Positions 14,721 to 22,029 of a stretch of DNA of 56,561 nt are shown one piece after another. A program made the position numbers and the translations under genes. Source of the stretch: a virus. Location: positions 1 through 56,561 of IMG/VR virus record IMGVR_UViG_3300031539_000035, one strand, 5' to 3'. The notes beneath the pieces were generated by a model. That model was not told the origin of the DNA and searched no databases. It was given only the letters and a program-made list of their open reading frames with translations. Position 1 is the stretch's first letter. Each line of letters starts with the position of its first letter.

Positions 14721-15348
14721 TAAACGCTGTGGTGCCAGGACGCGGGGCCAGACCCCGTGCCGTAACTGGGCCATGCCCAACGGGCGCTGTCGGATGCATG
14801 GGGGCATGACGCCAGGAGGCATGGCGTTACCGCAATTCAAGCATGGTCGCTACAGCAAGTACCTGCCGGCGCGCCTTGTGGACCGCTATCAGGCGGGGCG
14901 GTCGGACCCCGAGCTGTTGGCCATGCGCGACGAGATCGCAGCGCTTGACGCCCGCCTGAGCGAACTGCTGGAGCGTGTGGATAGCGGCGAAAGCGGGCTG
15001 TTATGGATAGCTCTGCGAGATGCTTGGACAGAGCTACAGGAGGCACGCCGGGCTGGGGACAACTTGAAGCTGGCCGCGGCCCTAACCATGGTTGGGGATC
15101 TCATCGAGCAGGGCTTTGACGACCGCGCAGCATGGGCGGACGTGCTGGCCCTATTTCAGGATCGCCGGCGACTGGTGGAATCCGAGCGTCGGCGTCTGGT
15201 GGATCTGCAGCAGATGATCACAGCCGAGCAGGCCATGACCTTCCTGGCGGCCATCACCGATGCGGTGAAGAAGCATGTCGATGACCGAGACACTCTGGCG
15301 GCCATCAGCGCCGACCTTATTCGACTCACTGTTGCGCCAAGCCGCTAA
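14707..15348 (+). CDS. Probable terminase small subunit (HGG zinc motif)
   Basis: 213 residues. The N-terminus has the CGARTRGQTPCRN...CRMHGGM pattern, a Cys3His-type motif ending in HGG that I associate with phage small terminase or packaging accessory proteins. The rest is helical with a coiled-coil region (EIAALDARLSELLERVD). It precedes and overlaps the large terminase gene by 74 bases. Its role, recognising packaging sites on DNA, is inferred from position and motif. Confidence 0.65.
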   Translation: MQENNKRCGARTRGQTPCRNWAMPNGRCRMHGGMTPGGMALPQFKHGRYSKYLPARLVDRYQAGRSDPELLAMRDEIAALDARLSELLERVDSGESGLLWIALRDAWTELQEARRAGDNLKLAAALTMVGDLIEQGFDDRAAWADVLALFQDRRRLVESERRRLVDLQQMITAEQAMTFLAAITDAVKKHVDDRDTLAAISADLIRLTVAPSR

Positions 15349-16843
15349 CGGTCTTCTCGGTAACGGACATTTCAGCCAGACCTACCGCGACGATCCCGTG
15401 GCATGGGTCCGCGACTGCATCGACTGGAAGCAAGGCGAGGGGCCGGCCGCCTACCAGAACGAGATATTGGCCGCTCTACAGGAACACAAGCGCGTCGCCG
15501 TGCGGGCTCCTCACGGCAGTGGGAAAACCGCGATCGCCTCCTGGGCGCTCCTGTGGCTGGCCACTACCAGAGATGGCGACGACTGGAAGGTGCTAACAAC
15601 GGCCTCCGCTTGGCGGCAGCTTGTCTACTTCCTCTGGCCGGAAGTACACAAGTGGATACGGCAACTGCGCTGGGACAAGCTGGGCCGGGCGCCCTTCCGA
15701 GAGGGGCACGAACTTCTCGGATCGGCACTACGTCTCAGCACTGGCGAGGCGTTCGCCGTAGCAAGCGACAAGAGCGAGAACATCGAGGGCGCCCACGCGA
15801 CGCACCTGGCCTATATCTACGATGAGGCCAAGGCCATCCCCGACGCGATATGGGACGGCACCGAGGGCGCGTTCAGCAGTGCCAGCAAGGGCGGAGACGC
15901 CGAGGCCCTGGCGCTGGCCATCAGCACGCCGGCCGGCAAGCGGGGCCGATTCTACCAGATATGCTCGCACCAACCAGGTTACGAGGATTGGTGGACGCGG
16001 CACATCACCGTCGAGGAGACGATCTCCGCTGGCCGCGTGAGCGCCGAATGGGTGGAGCAGCGCAAGCTTCAGTGGGGAGCCGATAGCGGCGTCTACCGCA
16101 ACCGCGTTCTGGCCGAGTTCGCCGAAGAGGGCAACGTCGGCGTCATCCCAATGGAATGGCTGGAGGCGGCGAACGCGCGCTGGCAAGAGTGGCGCGAGGC
16201 GGGTTTCCCCGGTACGCTGACCGCTCTGGGCGCGGACTTTGGCGAGTATGCCGTTGGTGGGGATGCCACAACCATCGCCTTGTGCTACAATCACATCAAG
16301 ATCAAAGAGGTGCTGGTGCTGAGCGAGGCGCCGTCTAACGCGGTGCTGGCTCAGGCGGTGGAGGTCCTCACGCGGCTGTTGCAGGATCATCCTAGCGCGG
16401 TGGCTCTACCGGATACCATCGGCCTGGGGGCTGGCGTGCATCAGATGCTCGTGGCGAGGCGATTGCGCAGCAGGCCGTTCGTGGCCTCACGAGGGGTTGA
16501 CTTGCTGGACGAAGCGGGGCTCTATGGGTTCGCCAACGCCCGCAGCGCGGCTTGGTGGACGGTGCGCGAGATGCTGGACCCGAAGAACGGGCTGGACGTC
16601 TGCATCCCGGACGACGACCGGCTGACGGGCGAGTTGCTGGCACCTGGATACAGCGTGACCGGGCGGGCGGTCTACCAGGTGGAGCCGAAGTTGAGCATCC
16701 GGCGCAGGCTCGGGCGCTCGACGGACTTGGCGGACTCGGTGGTGCAGGCGCTGGCGGGGCCGGCGATCTGCGATCACCTGGACTCGCTGGACTCTGGCGA
16801 GGGGATGCTGATGCGAGCGCCGGACTACTGGGCGCGGTACTGA
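15275..16843 (+). CDS. terL: Terminase large subunit
   Basis: 522 residues. Packaging ATPase with Walker A APHGSGKT at 78-85 and Walker B LAYIYDEA near 178-185 (Asp183, Glu184). The C-terminal RNase H-like nuclease shows GADFGEYAVGGDATT near 315 and a later acidic SIRRRLGRSTDLADS segment carrying the final Asp residues. Starts at ATG 15275 or 15281 within the small-subunit gene. It docks on the portal encoded downstream and translocates and cuts DNA. Confidence 0.9.
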   Translation: MSMTETLWRPSAPTLFDSLLRQAANGLLGNGHFSQTYRDDPVAWVRDCIDWKQGEGPAAYQNEILAALQEHKRVAVRAPHGSGKTAIASWALLWLATTRDGDDWKVLTTASAWRQLVYFLWPEVHKWIRQLRWDKLGRAPFREGHELLGSALRLSTGEAFAVASDKSENIEGAHATHLAYIYDEAKAIPDAIWDGTEGAFSSASKGGDAEALALAISTPAGKRGRFYQICSHQPGYEDWWTRHITVEETISAGRVSAEWVEQRKLQWGADSGVYRNRVLAEFAEEGNVGVIPMEWLEAANARWQEWREAGFPGTLTALGADFGEYAVGGDATTIALCYNHIKIKEVLVLSEAPSNAVLAQAVEVLTRLLQDHPSAVALPDTIGLGAGVHQMLVARRLRSRPFVASRGVDLLDEAGLYGFANARSAAWWTVREMLDPKNGLDVCIPDDDRLTGELLAPGYSVTGRAVYQVEPKLSIRRRLGRSTDLADSVVQALAGPAICDHLDSLDSGEGMLMRAPDYWARY

Positions 16844-16844
16844 G
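16815..16844 (+). repeat. 30-base direct repeat, copy 1
   Basis: The end of the terminase gene (encoding APDYWARY and stop) is repeated at 17146-17175 with only two G-to-A differences, bracketing the 16856 gene. Confidence 0.85.
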
Positions 16845-16855
16845 GAGATAGTATA

Positions 16856-17128
16856 ATGACAACCGAGGTTGGATACTTGGCACTATCAGAGGATCGGTTG
16901 CTCAGAAGGCTTGATGATGCTGGTGGCCGGCCAAAGTGGAAGATTATCCGCCGGCCAGACGAGTTGACTGACGAGGAGGCTGCCGGGTTCCGGGGGAAAG
17001 CCATCCTCGCCTACTTTTATAAGCAGGGCTATATTGATGGCAAAGAGCGTTCACAAGCAATCGGCATTGGGTTGGCCTGTGCAGGTCTGCTTCCCGCATT
17101 GATAGCCCTCACTATGATCCTATTATAA
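16856..17128 (+). CDS. Hypothetical protein with C-terminal membrane helix, repeat-flanked
   Basis: 90 residues. Polar N-terminus (LRRLDDAGGRPKWKIIRRPDE) and a C-terminal membrane helix (GIGLACAGLLPALIALTMILL). Flanked by 30-base near-identical direct repeats derived from the terminase 3' end, and slightly more AT-rich, which suggests it arrived by insertion or duplication between head genes. Confidence 0.55.
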   Translation: MTTEVGYLALSEDRLLRRLDDAGGRPKWKIIRRPDELTDEEAAGFRGKAILAYFYKQGYIDGKERSQAIGIGLACAGLLPALIALTMILL

Positions 17129-17145
17129 TGGCGTGACTCAGGATT

Positions 17146-17175
17146 GAGCACCGGACTACTGGGCGCGATACTGAG
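17146..17175 (+). repeat. 30-base direct repeat, copy 2
   Basis: Copy of 16815-16844 outside any accepted gene; a remnant of the terminase 3' end. Confidence 0.85.
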
Positions 17176-17179
17176 AATG

Positions 17180-17188
17180 TGGTATGAT
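17180..17188 (+). promoter_or_regulatory. Possible extended -10 promoter
   Basis: TGGTATGAT is an extended -10 element; no good -35. Would start transcription near 17195, ahead of the RBS GGAGGG for the gene at 17214. Confidence 0.35.
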
Positions 17189-17213
17189 GTGGACATAAGC
17201 AGGGAGGGACAGA

Positions 17214-17444
17214 ATGAGCAATGAGAACGCGAGCGTAGGGGATGGCCTGAGTGAGCCTGAGAAAGTGAGCATGGCCGTGGCTTTGCCAATCTTTTGGAGG
17301 CGAGCGGAGCGTACTGTAGTGCAGGCAACAGAAGGAATGTACAAACTGGGACATGCCTATGAGGTCGCGTCGGCTGCCGTATTGGTGGCGTTCGGCGAGA
17401 TGGCGGAGCAAGCACGTCGGGAACATGCTCAGTTTGATGGGTAG
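17214..17444 (+). CDS. Hypothetical protein
   Basis: 76 residues with AGGGAGGG upstream. Helical (ERTVVQATEGMYKLGHAY), no motif recognised. Confidence 0.55.
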   Translation: MSNENASVGDGLSEPEKVSMAVALPIFWRRAERTVVQATEGMYKLGHAYEVASAAVLVAFGEMAEQARREHAQFDG

Positions 17445-17770
17445 GTAGGCCAATGTAGATAGGGGCCTGCCGCACCGAAGTCGGTGGTTATGCCGCCGAT
17501 ACTGGTTACAGGTGTGCGCATCTGTACCCGTAGGTGCGGTGGGCCAGCGCGACGCCGTAAGATACCTGGTGACCCTAGTCCCGGTGACCGGGACCCAGCC
17601 GTCGCTGCAATGCGAGAGCGAGACAGAGTGAAATCGGGGCCCAGGTTGGCGTGCGTTGGTAAGTAGGAGGACGGCGTGCACGGGAGAGCCTACCGGCGGC
17701 ACACCGAGCGCGTAGTCAAGGCGAGAGCGTGCCGCCTATGTCGCACACATCAAGAAGGGAGTAAACGCCG
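17445..17770 (+). other. 326-base intergenic stretch, no convincing gene
   Basis: No ORF with a credible RBS. Holds a short hairpin TCCCGGT/ACCGGGA near 17578-17592 and a 19-base stretch (17643-17661) repeated with one mismatch at 18278-18296. Probably regulatory or decayed sequence. A good RBS (AAGAAGGGAG) for the next gene is at its end. Confidence 0.5.
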
Positions 17771-17953
17771 ATGGGCTTGTTTGGTCAATGGCGCGTCCGG
17801 GAGTTGGAATATCGGGTGGCTTGTCTGAAGTACGACCTAGAGGAGCTAAGGAAGCAGCTGGAGACGAAGGGGCTGTTGGTACCCGAAAGGAAGCCGCCGG
17901 AGATCAGGCCCAATCCGCATCTCATGGGACCAGATCACTATCGTGGGCGCTGA
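17771..17953 (+). CDS. Short coiled-coil protein
   Basis: 60 residues: MGLFGQWRVRELEYRV, then KYDLEELRKQLETKG, one coiled coil with a Pro-rich tail. GAAGGGAG upstream. Function unknown. Confidence 0.5.
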   Translation: MGLFGQWRVRELEYRVACLKYDLEELRKQLETKGLLVPERKPPEIRPNPHLMGPDHYRGR

Positions 17954-18032
17954 CAGGTCCGTGATCACCAGCACGCCCGGCCCTGTGCATTGGGTCGGGG
18001 GGCCTCCGCAGCTGTTGCCGGAGGTCATATAC

Positions 18033-18371
18033 ATGCCGTCAAGGTATCTGCCCGCTTGCCTCATCCCGCCAGGACGAACCATCGCCAACGAACTGGAGGC
18101 CCGCGGCTGGAGCCAGTGTCACCTCGCCGAGGCCATGGGCTGCGCGGAGGAGACCGTGAGCGGGATCGTTGACAGGCAGGAGGCGATCACCCCCGAGACG
18201 GCGGGGCAGCTGGCCAGCGCCTTCGGTACCTCGGCGGAGTTCTGGACCAACCTGGAGGCCAACTACCGCCGGGGTCTAGGTTGGCGTGCGCTGGTAGGCG
18301 TGACTGGCAATGCGCATGAAGGGCGCCAGGTGCACGAGCAAAAGGAAAAAAGCATTAGTAGTATCTACTAA
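18033..18371 (+). CDS. Orphan HigA/VapI-like antitoxin (XRE family HTH)
   Basis: 112 residues from ATG 18033, set by GGAGGT at 18020-18025; a longer GTG frame from 17943 is less likely. IPPGRTIANELEARGWSQ, LAEAMGCAEETVSGI and TPETAGQLASAFGTSAEFW are characteristic of HigA antitoxins, which repress their own operon. No HigB toxin is adjacent. It may be a repurposed regulator or an anti-toxin guarding the phage against a host HigB. Its 3' end runs into a large AT-rich inverted repeat. Confidence 0.75.
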   Translation: MPSRYLPACLIPPGRTIANELEARGWSQCHLAEAMGCAEETVSGIVDRQEAITPETAGQLASAFGTSAEFWTNLEANYRRGLGWRALVGVTGNAHEGRQVHEQKEKSISSIY

Positions 18372-18390
18372 TGTAATTTTCCTTTTGCTC
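18336..18390. repeat. 55-base AT-rich inverted repeat
   Basis: GAGCAAAAGGAAAA (18336-18349) pairs perfectly with 18377-18390; after a 4/4 internal loop ATTAGTAG (18354-18361) pairs with CTACTAAT (18365-18372), loop TAT. It covers the last codons and stop of the HigA-like gene. Could be a bidirectional terminator, an operator for the HTH protein or an RNA stability element. Confidence 0.7.
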
Positions 18391-18455
18391 ATCAGTAGGG
18401 GCCTTACTGGCAGAAGTTTCGGCACTGATTGGCTACCGGCGGGGTCTCTCGGGGC

Positions 18456-18464
18456 TGGTATACT
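18456..18464 (+). promoter_or_regulatory. Possible extended -10 promoter ahead of the portal gene
   Basis: TGGTATACT, an extended -10 element without a recognisable -35. Predicted start near 18471, leader about 83 bases. Confidence 0.35.
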
Positions 18465-18553
18465 GATCTATGGAGAATGGCTCTTGTTCTATAACTTTGG
18501 GCGCCGATGTGAAAAGATTGTGAACTCACAAACCGGGGGGCTTGGAGGCAGGT

Positions 18554-21226
18554 ATGGCGAGCATCGTCGAGCGGCTGGAGGGAGGCCTTTCGCGCGCAGC
18601 GGGCAGGCTGCTCCCCAGCGTGCGAGCGCAGGCCGCAGAGGCTCAGGCGTTCAGGGTGGCCTTCCGCGACAAACCGTGGGAGTTTGACGCCTACAACGGC
18701 CTCCTGAGCGAACTGGATGCCGAGACTCTGGCCTTCCTAGTGGACCAGCTCCAGTACGAGGAGGTTCTGCACCTAGGAGGCGCTGGCAAGCCGTCGTCAG
18801 AGTCCGACCGGATGCGCCAGGTGGAGCGTTCCCGCTGGCAATATCGGTGGGACCCGCTCACGCGCTGGGTGGTACGACTCTGGACGTATTTTGGCTACGG
18901 GCTGAACGTGGACATCGTGCCAGACGACGAAGCGGCGGTGCCGGTCTGGGAGGAATACTGGACGGCCAAACGAAACCGGCCAGTGTTCGGGCAGCGGCGG
19001 TTGCGTTACAACTCGGACGTCCTGCTGAGGGACGGCGAGTTGTTTTTCGTGAACTTTGTGTCCGAGGTAACCGGAGAGGTGACGACGCGGCGGTTGCTCA
19101 CGGACGAGGTGACCGAGATCGTGCGGCACCCGGACGACCGGGACACGGTGCTATTCTACAAGCGGGCGATCACCAATGGGCCCATGGCGGGCCAGGCGCT
19201 CTACTATCCCGACTGGACGGCTGAGCCTGACGAGCTGGACGCTTGGTGGGAGAAGGCTATCGGCACCGCGACCGGCGCTATTCGGATGGACGTCGCCATG
19301 CCGGAGACGGGCAGAGCCTACACGACCTGTAACGTGGTGGCCGTGCAGATCAACCTTGGCACCGAGGGGCGCGGCTGGCCGCAGATGACCAGCGGCCTGA
19401 CATGGAGCAGCGCCTACGGGAAGATCCTCCAGGACCGAGCGGCGGTGGTGCGCAAGCGCGCCATGTACGATAGTAAGGTGAAGGTGAAGGGGGGCCAGCG
19501 AGCCTTGGCCTACGTACAGGGGCGCGTGCAGTCGAGCAACGTCACCCAGGGCGGCATGGAGCGCAACCCACCAGCGTCCGCCGGTTCCGACTGGCTAGAG
19601 AACGAGGCGGTGGATAGGTCGCCGATCAACATGGGGAACTCTGGCGCGCAGGAGGCCGAGCTGGACAGCACGGCCATCTTCGGCATGGCCACACTGGCCG
19701 GCGGCCTGTTCCCTCACTACGCCGGCAAGGGCGAGGCGTTCCGGCTGGCAACTGCGTGCTACAGTGATGATACTGAGGTCCTGACCGAGAACGGATGGAA
19801 GCGCTATGAGGACTATCGGCCTGGAGAGCGGATAGCAGCTTATGACCATGAACATCGCCGTATCGTGTACACGGTTCCACGGGCCATGCACCTGTACGAG
19901 TACGAGGGACCGATGGTGCACCTACGAGGACGCACCGTGGATGCGCTGGTGACTCCCAATCACCGGATGCTTGTGCTGAACGAGAATAACGAGCCCCGCT
20001 GGGAAATCGTGGAGGCGGGCCAGTTGCCCAGCCGGTTTGCCTTGCCAAGCAAGGCTCTACTGGGCAATGCGGATGGGGTCTCGCATTTTCTGTTGCCTGC
20101 TGCGGGTTATAAGCCGGCACGATTCCTGCCAATGAATCGGTGGCTCCAGTTCCTTGGATGGTGGATTGCTGAGGGCTCAGCCTATGAGAGCAAGACGGGC
20201 ATAGTGCAGACATCTCTCGTGCAGATGGCGAGCAATGTGGATGAATGTCAGGAGATAGAGCGTGTTCTGGCCGACTTGCCATTTAACTTTTGCTGCGATG
20301 TGAATGCCCATGGTATGAAGCGTTGGCGCACCTCAGAGCGAGCACTCTTTGACTGGCTGGTACAATATTGCGGGCGACTCCAACCAGAACGCAGGATACC
20401 CGAGTTCGTGTTTGGCATGGATACTTGCCAGAGCAAACTATTGGTGGACGCTCTTTGGCAAGGAGACGGCTTCAGTGATGATCGGGAGCACTATCGGGGA
20501 GCACTGACCTCCACAAGCCTGGGGTTGCTAGATGATGTGCAGCGGCTTTTGATCCTATATGGTGAATGGGGGCAGATCACCGTACAGCGAGAGGCGGGAA
20601 CCCATCCCCAATGTCCGAACAGTCTTGCTTGTTATTATCTCTATCGAGCAGACAGAGATAAACTCTCTCTAGCACGCACGAAGAATGTGACGGAGGAGCA
20701 GTATAGCGGAATGGTCTGGTGCTTCGATGCCTCACCATACGGCATGTTCATAACGAGGCGAAATGGCTATCCACTTATCGCAGGCAACAGCGCAATGGAA
20801 ACGCCGATTCGGCGTGGCTTCTCCGACTACCAGTTGACGTGGGCTGACGTGTTCCGGGATGTCTGCCAGATCGTGCTAGAGGCGGCGCAGAAGTACGGCG
20901 GGGCGTCCTTTGAGACCATTGCTTGCGACGTGAACCAGGATGCTCTCGTGAACATGGACCCGCTGGCGGTGCAGCAGGCGGCCACGGCCATCGCGGCGAT
21001 TGCGACGACCGGGGCCGTGCCGATGGACGAAGTGGAGCGGGCCGGGAATCGCGTGCTGGTGCTGGCCTTGCAGAGCCTTGGCGTGGGGGACGCGGACGAT
21101 GTGGTGAACCCGCCTGAGGAAGAGGGCGAGGGGCTGCCGCCGGTGGTTGAGCGGAACCTGATTGGCGAGGCGGCGGACCGGATCATCGCTGGTTTGGAGT
21201 TGGAGGGCAACCATGCGGAAGCGTGA
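18554..21226 (+). CDS. Portal protein precursor containing a LAGLIDADG intein
   Basis: 890 residues from ATG 18554 (GGAGG at 18544-18548). The flanking exteins add to about 546 residues and look like a phage portal of the long type (KPWEFDAYNGLLSELDAE, RWQYRWDPLTRWVVRLW, and a C-terminal SDYQLTWADVFRDV segment). The intein occupies residues 402-745, between Ala-Thr-Ala and Ser-Ala-Met. The portal dodecamer forms the DNA channel and terminase dock. Placement after terminase and before the minor head gene supports the call. Confidence 0.85.
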   Translation: MASIVERLEGGLSRAAGRLLPSVRAQAAEAQAFRVAFRDKPWEFDAYNGLLSELDAETLAFLVDQLQYEEVLHLGGAGKPSSESDRMRQVERSRWQYRWDPLTRWVVRLWTYFGYGLNVDIVPDDEAAVPVWEEYWTAKRNRPVFGQRRLRYNSDVLLRDGELFFVNFVSEVTGEVTTRRLLTDEVTEIVRHPDDRDTVLFYKRAITNGPMAGQALYYPDWTAEPDELDAWWEKAIGTATGAIRMDVAMPETGRAYTTCNVVAVQINLGTEGRGWPQMTSGLTWSSAYGKILQDRAAVVRKRAMYDSKVKVKGGQRALAYVQGRVQSSNVTQGGMERNPPASAGSDWLENEAVDRSPINMGNSGAQEAELDSTAIFGMATLAGGLFPHYAGKGEAFRLATACYSDDTEVLTENGWKRYEDYRPGERIAAYDHEHRRIVYTVPRAMHLYEYEGPMVHLRGRTVDALVTPNHRMLVLNENNEPRWEIVEAGQLPSRFALPSKALLGNADGVSHFLLPAAGYKPARFLPMNRWLQFLGWWIAEGSAYESKTGIVQTSLVQMASNVDECQEIERVLADLPFNFCCDVNAHGMKRWRTSERALFDWLVQYCGRLQPERRIPEFVFGMDTCQSKLLVDALWQGDGFSDDREHYRGALTSTSLGLLDDVQRLLILYGEWGQITVQREAGTHPQCPNSLACYYLYRADRDKLSLARTKNVTEEQYSGMVWCFDASPYGMFITRRNGYPLIAGNSAMETPIRRGFSDYQLTWADVFRDVCQIVLEAAQKYGGASFETIACDVNQDALVNMDPLAVQQAATAIAAIATTGAVPMDEVERAGNRVLVLALQSLGVGDADDVVNPPEEEGEGLPPVVERNLIGEAADRIIAGLELEGNHAEA
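19757..20788 (+). mobile_element. Portal intein with LAGLIDADG endonuclease
   Basis: 344 residues. Begins with Cys1 (CYSDDTEVLTENGW, block A), has block B TPNH, LAGLIDADG helices FLGWWIAEG and LVDALWQGDGF, block F VWCFDASPYGMFI and ends LIAGN before Ser+1. The usual penultimate His is a Gly, a tolerated but less common variant. Excises from the portal after translation and should cut intein-free portal genes to spread. Confidence 0.9.
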
Positions 21227-21491
21227 TATGATGGCGCGCATCGAGGCACTTGAGCGCCGAGTGGCACAGTTAGAGGCGCAGATAGAGGCACAGCGGACAG
21301 GGCCCTATGTGGAGCCGTGGCCAGTGATTCCGACAACTGCACCAGATTATCCGCCGCCACAGACCACACGGTTCACGTGTTCTACAGTGAATACGGGCTA
21401 CGATCCGCTAACTACCACTGTTGCGCCGTATGATAAAGACTACACGTATGAGGGTATGTTCTTGGAGGATCGGGATGCCTACGCGGGCTGA
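21213..21491 (+). CDS. Short coiled-coil protein with Pro/Thr-rich tail
   Basis: 92 residues from ATG 21213 (GGAGGGCAACC upstream), overlapping the portal stop. Coiled coil ALERRVAQLEAQIEAQ, then a Pro-, Thr- and Tyr-rich tail. Possibly a head accessory protein. Confidence 0.55.
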   Translation: MRKRDMMARIEALERRVAQLEAQIEAQRTGPYVEPWPVIPTTAPDYPPPQTTRFTCSTVNTGYDPLTTTVAPYDKDYTYEGMFLEDRDAYAG

Positions 21492-21503
21492 GGAGGGGGG
21501 CAC

Positions 21504-21743
21504 ATGGCAAGGCTAAAGACGCTAATGGTAAGCCAGTGGTTGTGGGAGCGGCTTAACACAGAGGGCTCCGAGATTCACGTGCGCTGTGTCAAAGGGCTGC
21601 CAGCAAGGGCCGAGATGGTGAACAGTTTCTATGATGGGGATCGTGGTTGCGTATGCTTTACGTACCGGCACGAGAGCTGGCCCGACTTACAGGAAGCTGA
21701 GATAATCCAGCGCTTCACACCCGAGTTCGAGGAAGCCAAGTGA
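21504..21743 (+). CDS. Hypothetical protein
   Basis: 79 residues, GAGGGGGG upstream. Alpha/beta, no motif recognised. Lies in the head gene cluster. Confidence 0.5.
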   Translation: MARLKTLMVSQWLWERLNTEGSEIHVRCVKGLPARAEMVNSFYDGDRGCVCFTYRHESWPDLQEAEIIQRFTPEFEEAK

Positions 21744-21756
21744 CAGGAGGCTGAGC

Positions 21757-22029
21757 ATGCCCGTCTCCCGTAAGGAGATCGAGGCTCAGATAGCGGCGCT
21801 GATCGACCTTGGCGATTCGCCCGCCGACGCGGAGGCGGCCGTGCGAGACGCCTTGACTGGTACTGGCGAGCTGACCGGTGAGGTGGACTCCAACCTACTA
21901 GAGGCGCTGAGCGAGATCATGCCGGACGATATCGCCGAGGCGCGGTTGGACTGGTACGCCAACCCGGACGTGGGGGCCGAGTTCAAGCGCCTGCTGGACG
22001 CGGCAGAGGAGTCTCGTGGCAAAGCGTAA
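21757..22029 (+). CDS. Small acidic helical protein, head cluster
   Basis: 90 residues, acidic and helical, with a UBA-like start (EIEAQIAALIDLGDSPADAE). Overlaps the minor head gene by 14 bases. Possibly a connector or scaffold accessory. Confidence 0.5.
   Translation: MPVSRKEIEAQIAALIDLGDSPADAEAAVRDALTGTGELTGEVDSNLLEALSEIMPDDIAEARLDWYANPDVGAEFKRLLDAAEESRGKA

Noticed and set aside
17484-17666. 60-residue ORF in the 17445-17770 gap
   Set aside because: No RBS, unusual composition and overlaps repeats; not supported.
18336-18405. CTGATGAG on the - strand next to the inverted repeat, as a hammerhead
   Set aside because: The long stem would be stem II, but GAAA does not follow it and stems I and III are absent.
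18310-18687. 125-residue ORF crossing the inverted repeat and portal start
   Set aside because: No RBS; overlaps the better-supported HigA-like and portal genes; hydrophobicity comes from the AT-rich palindrome.
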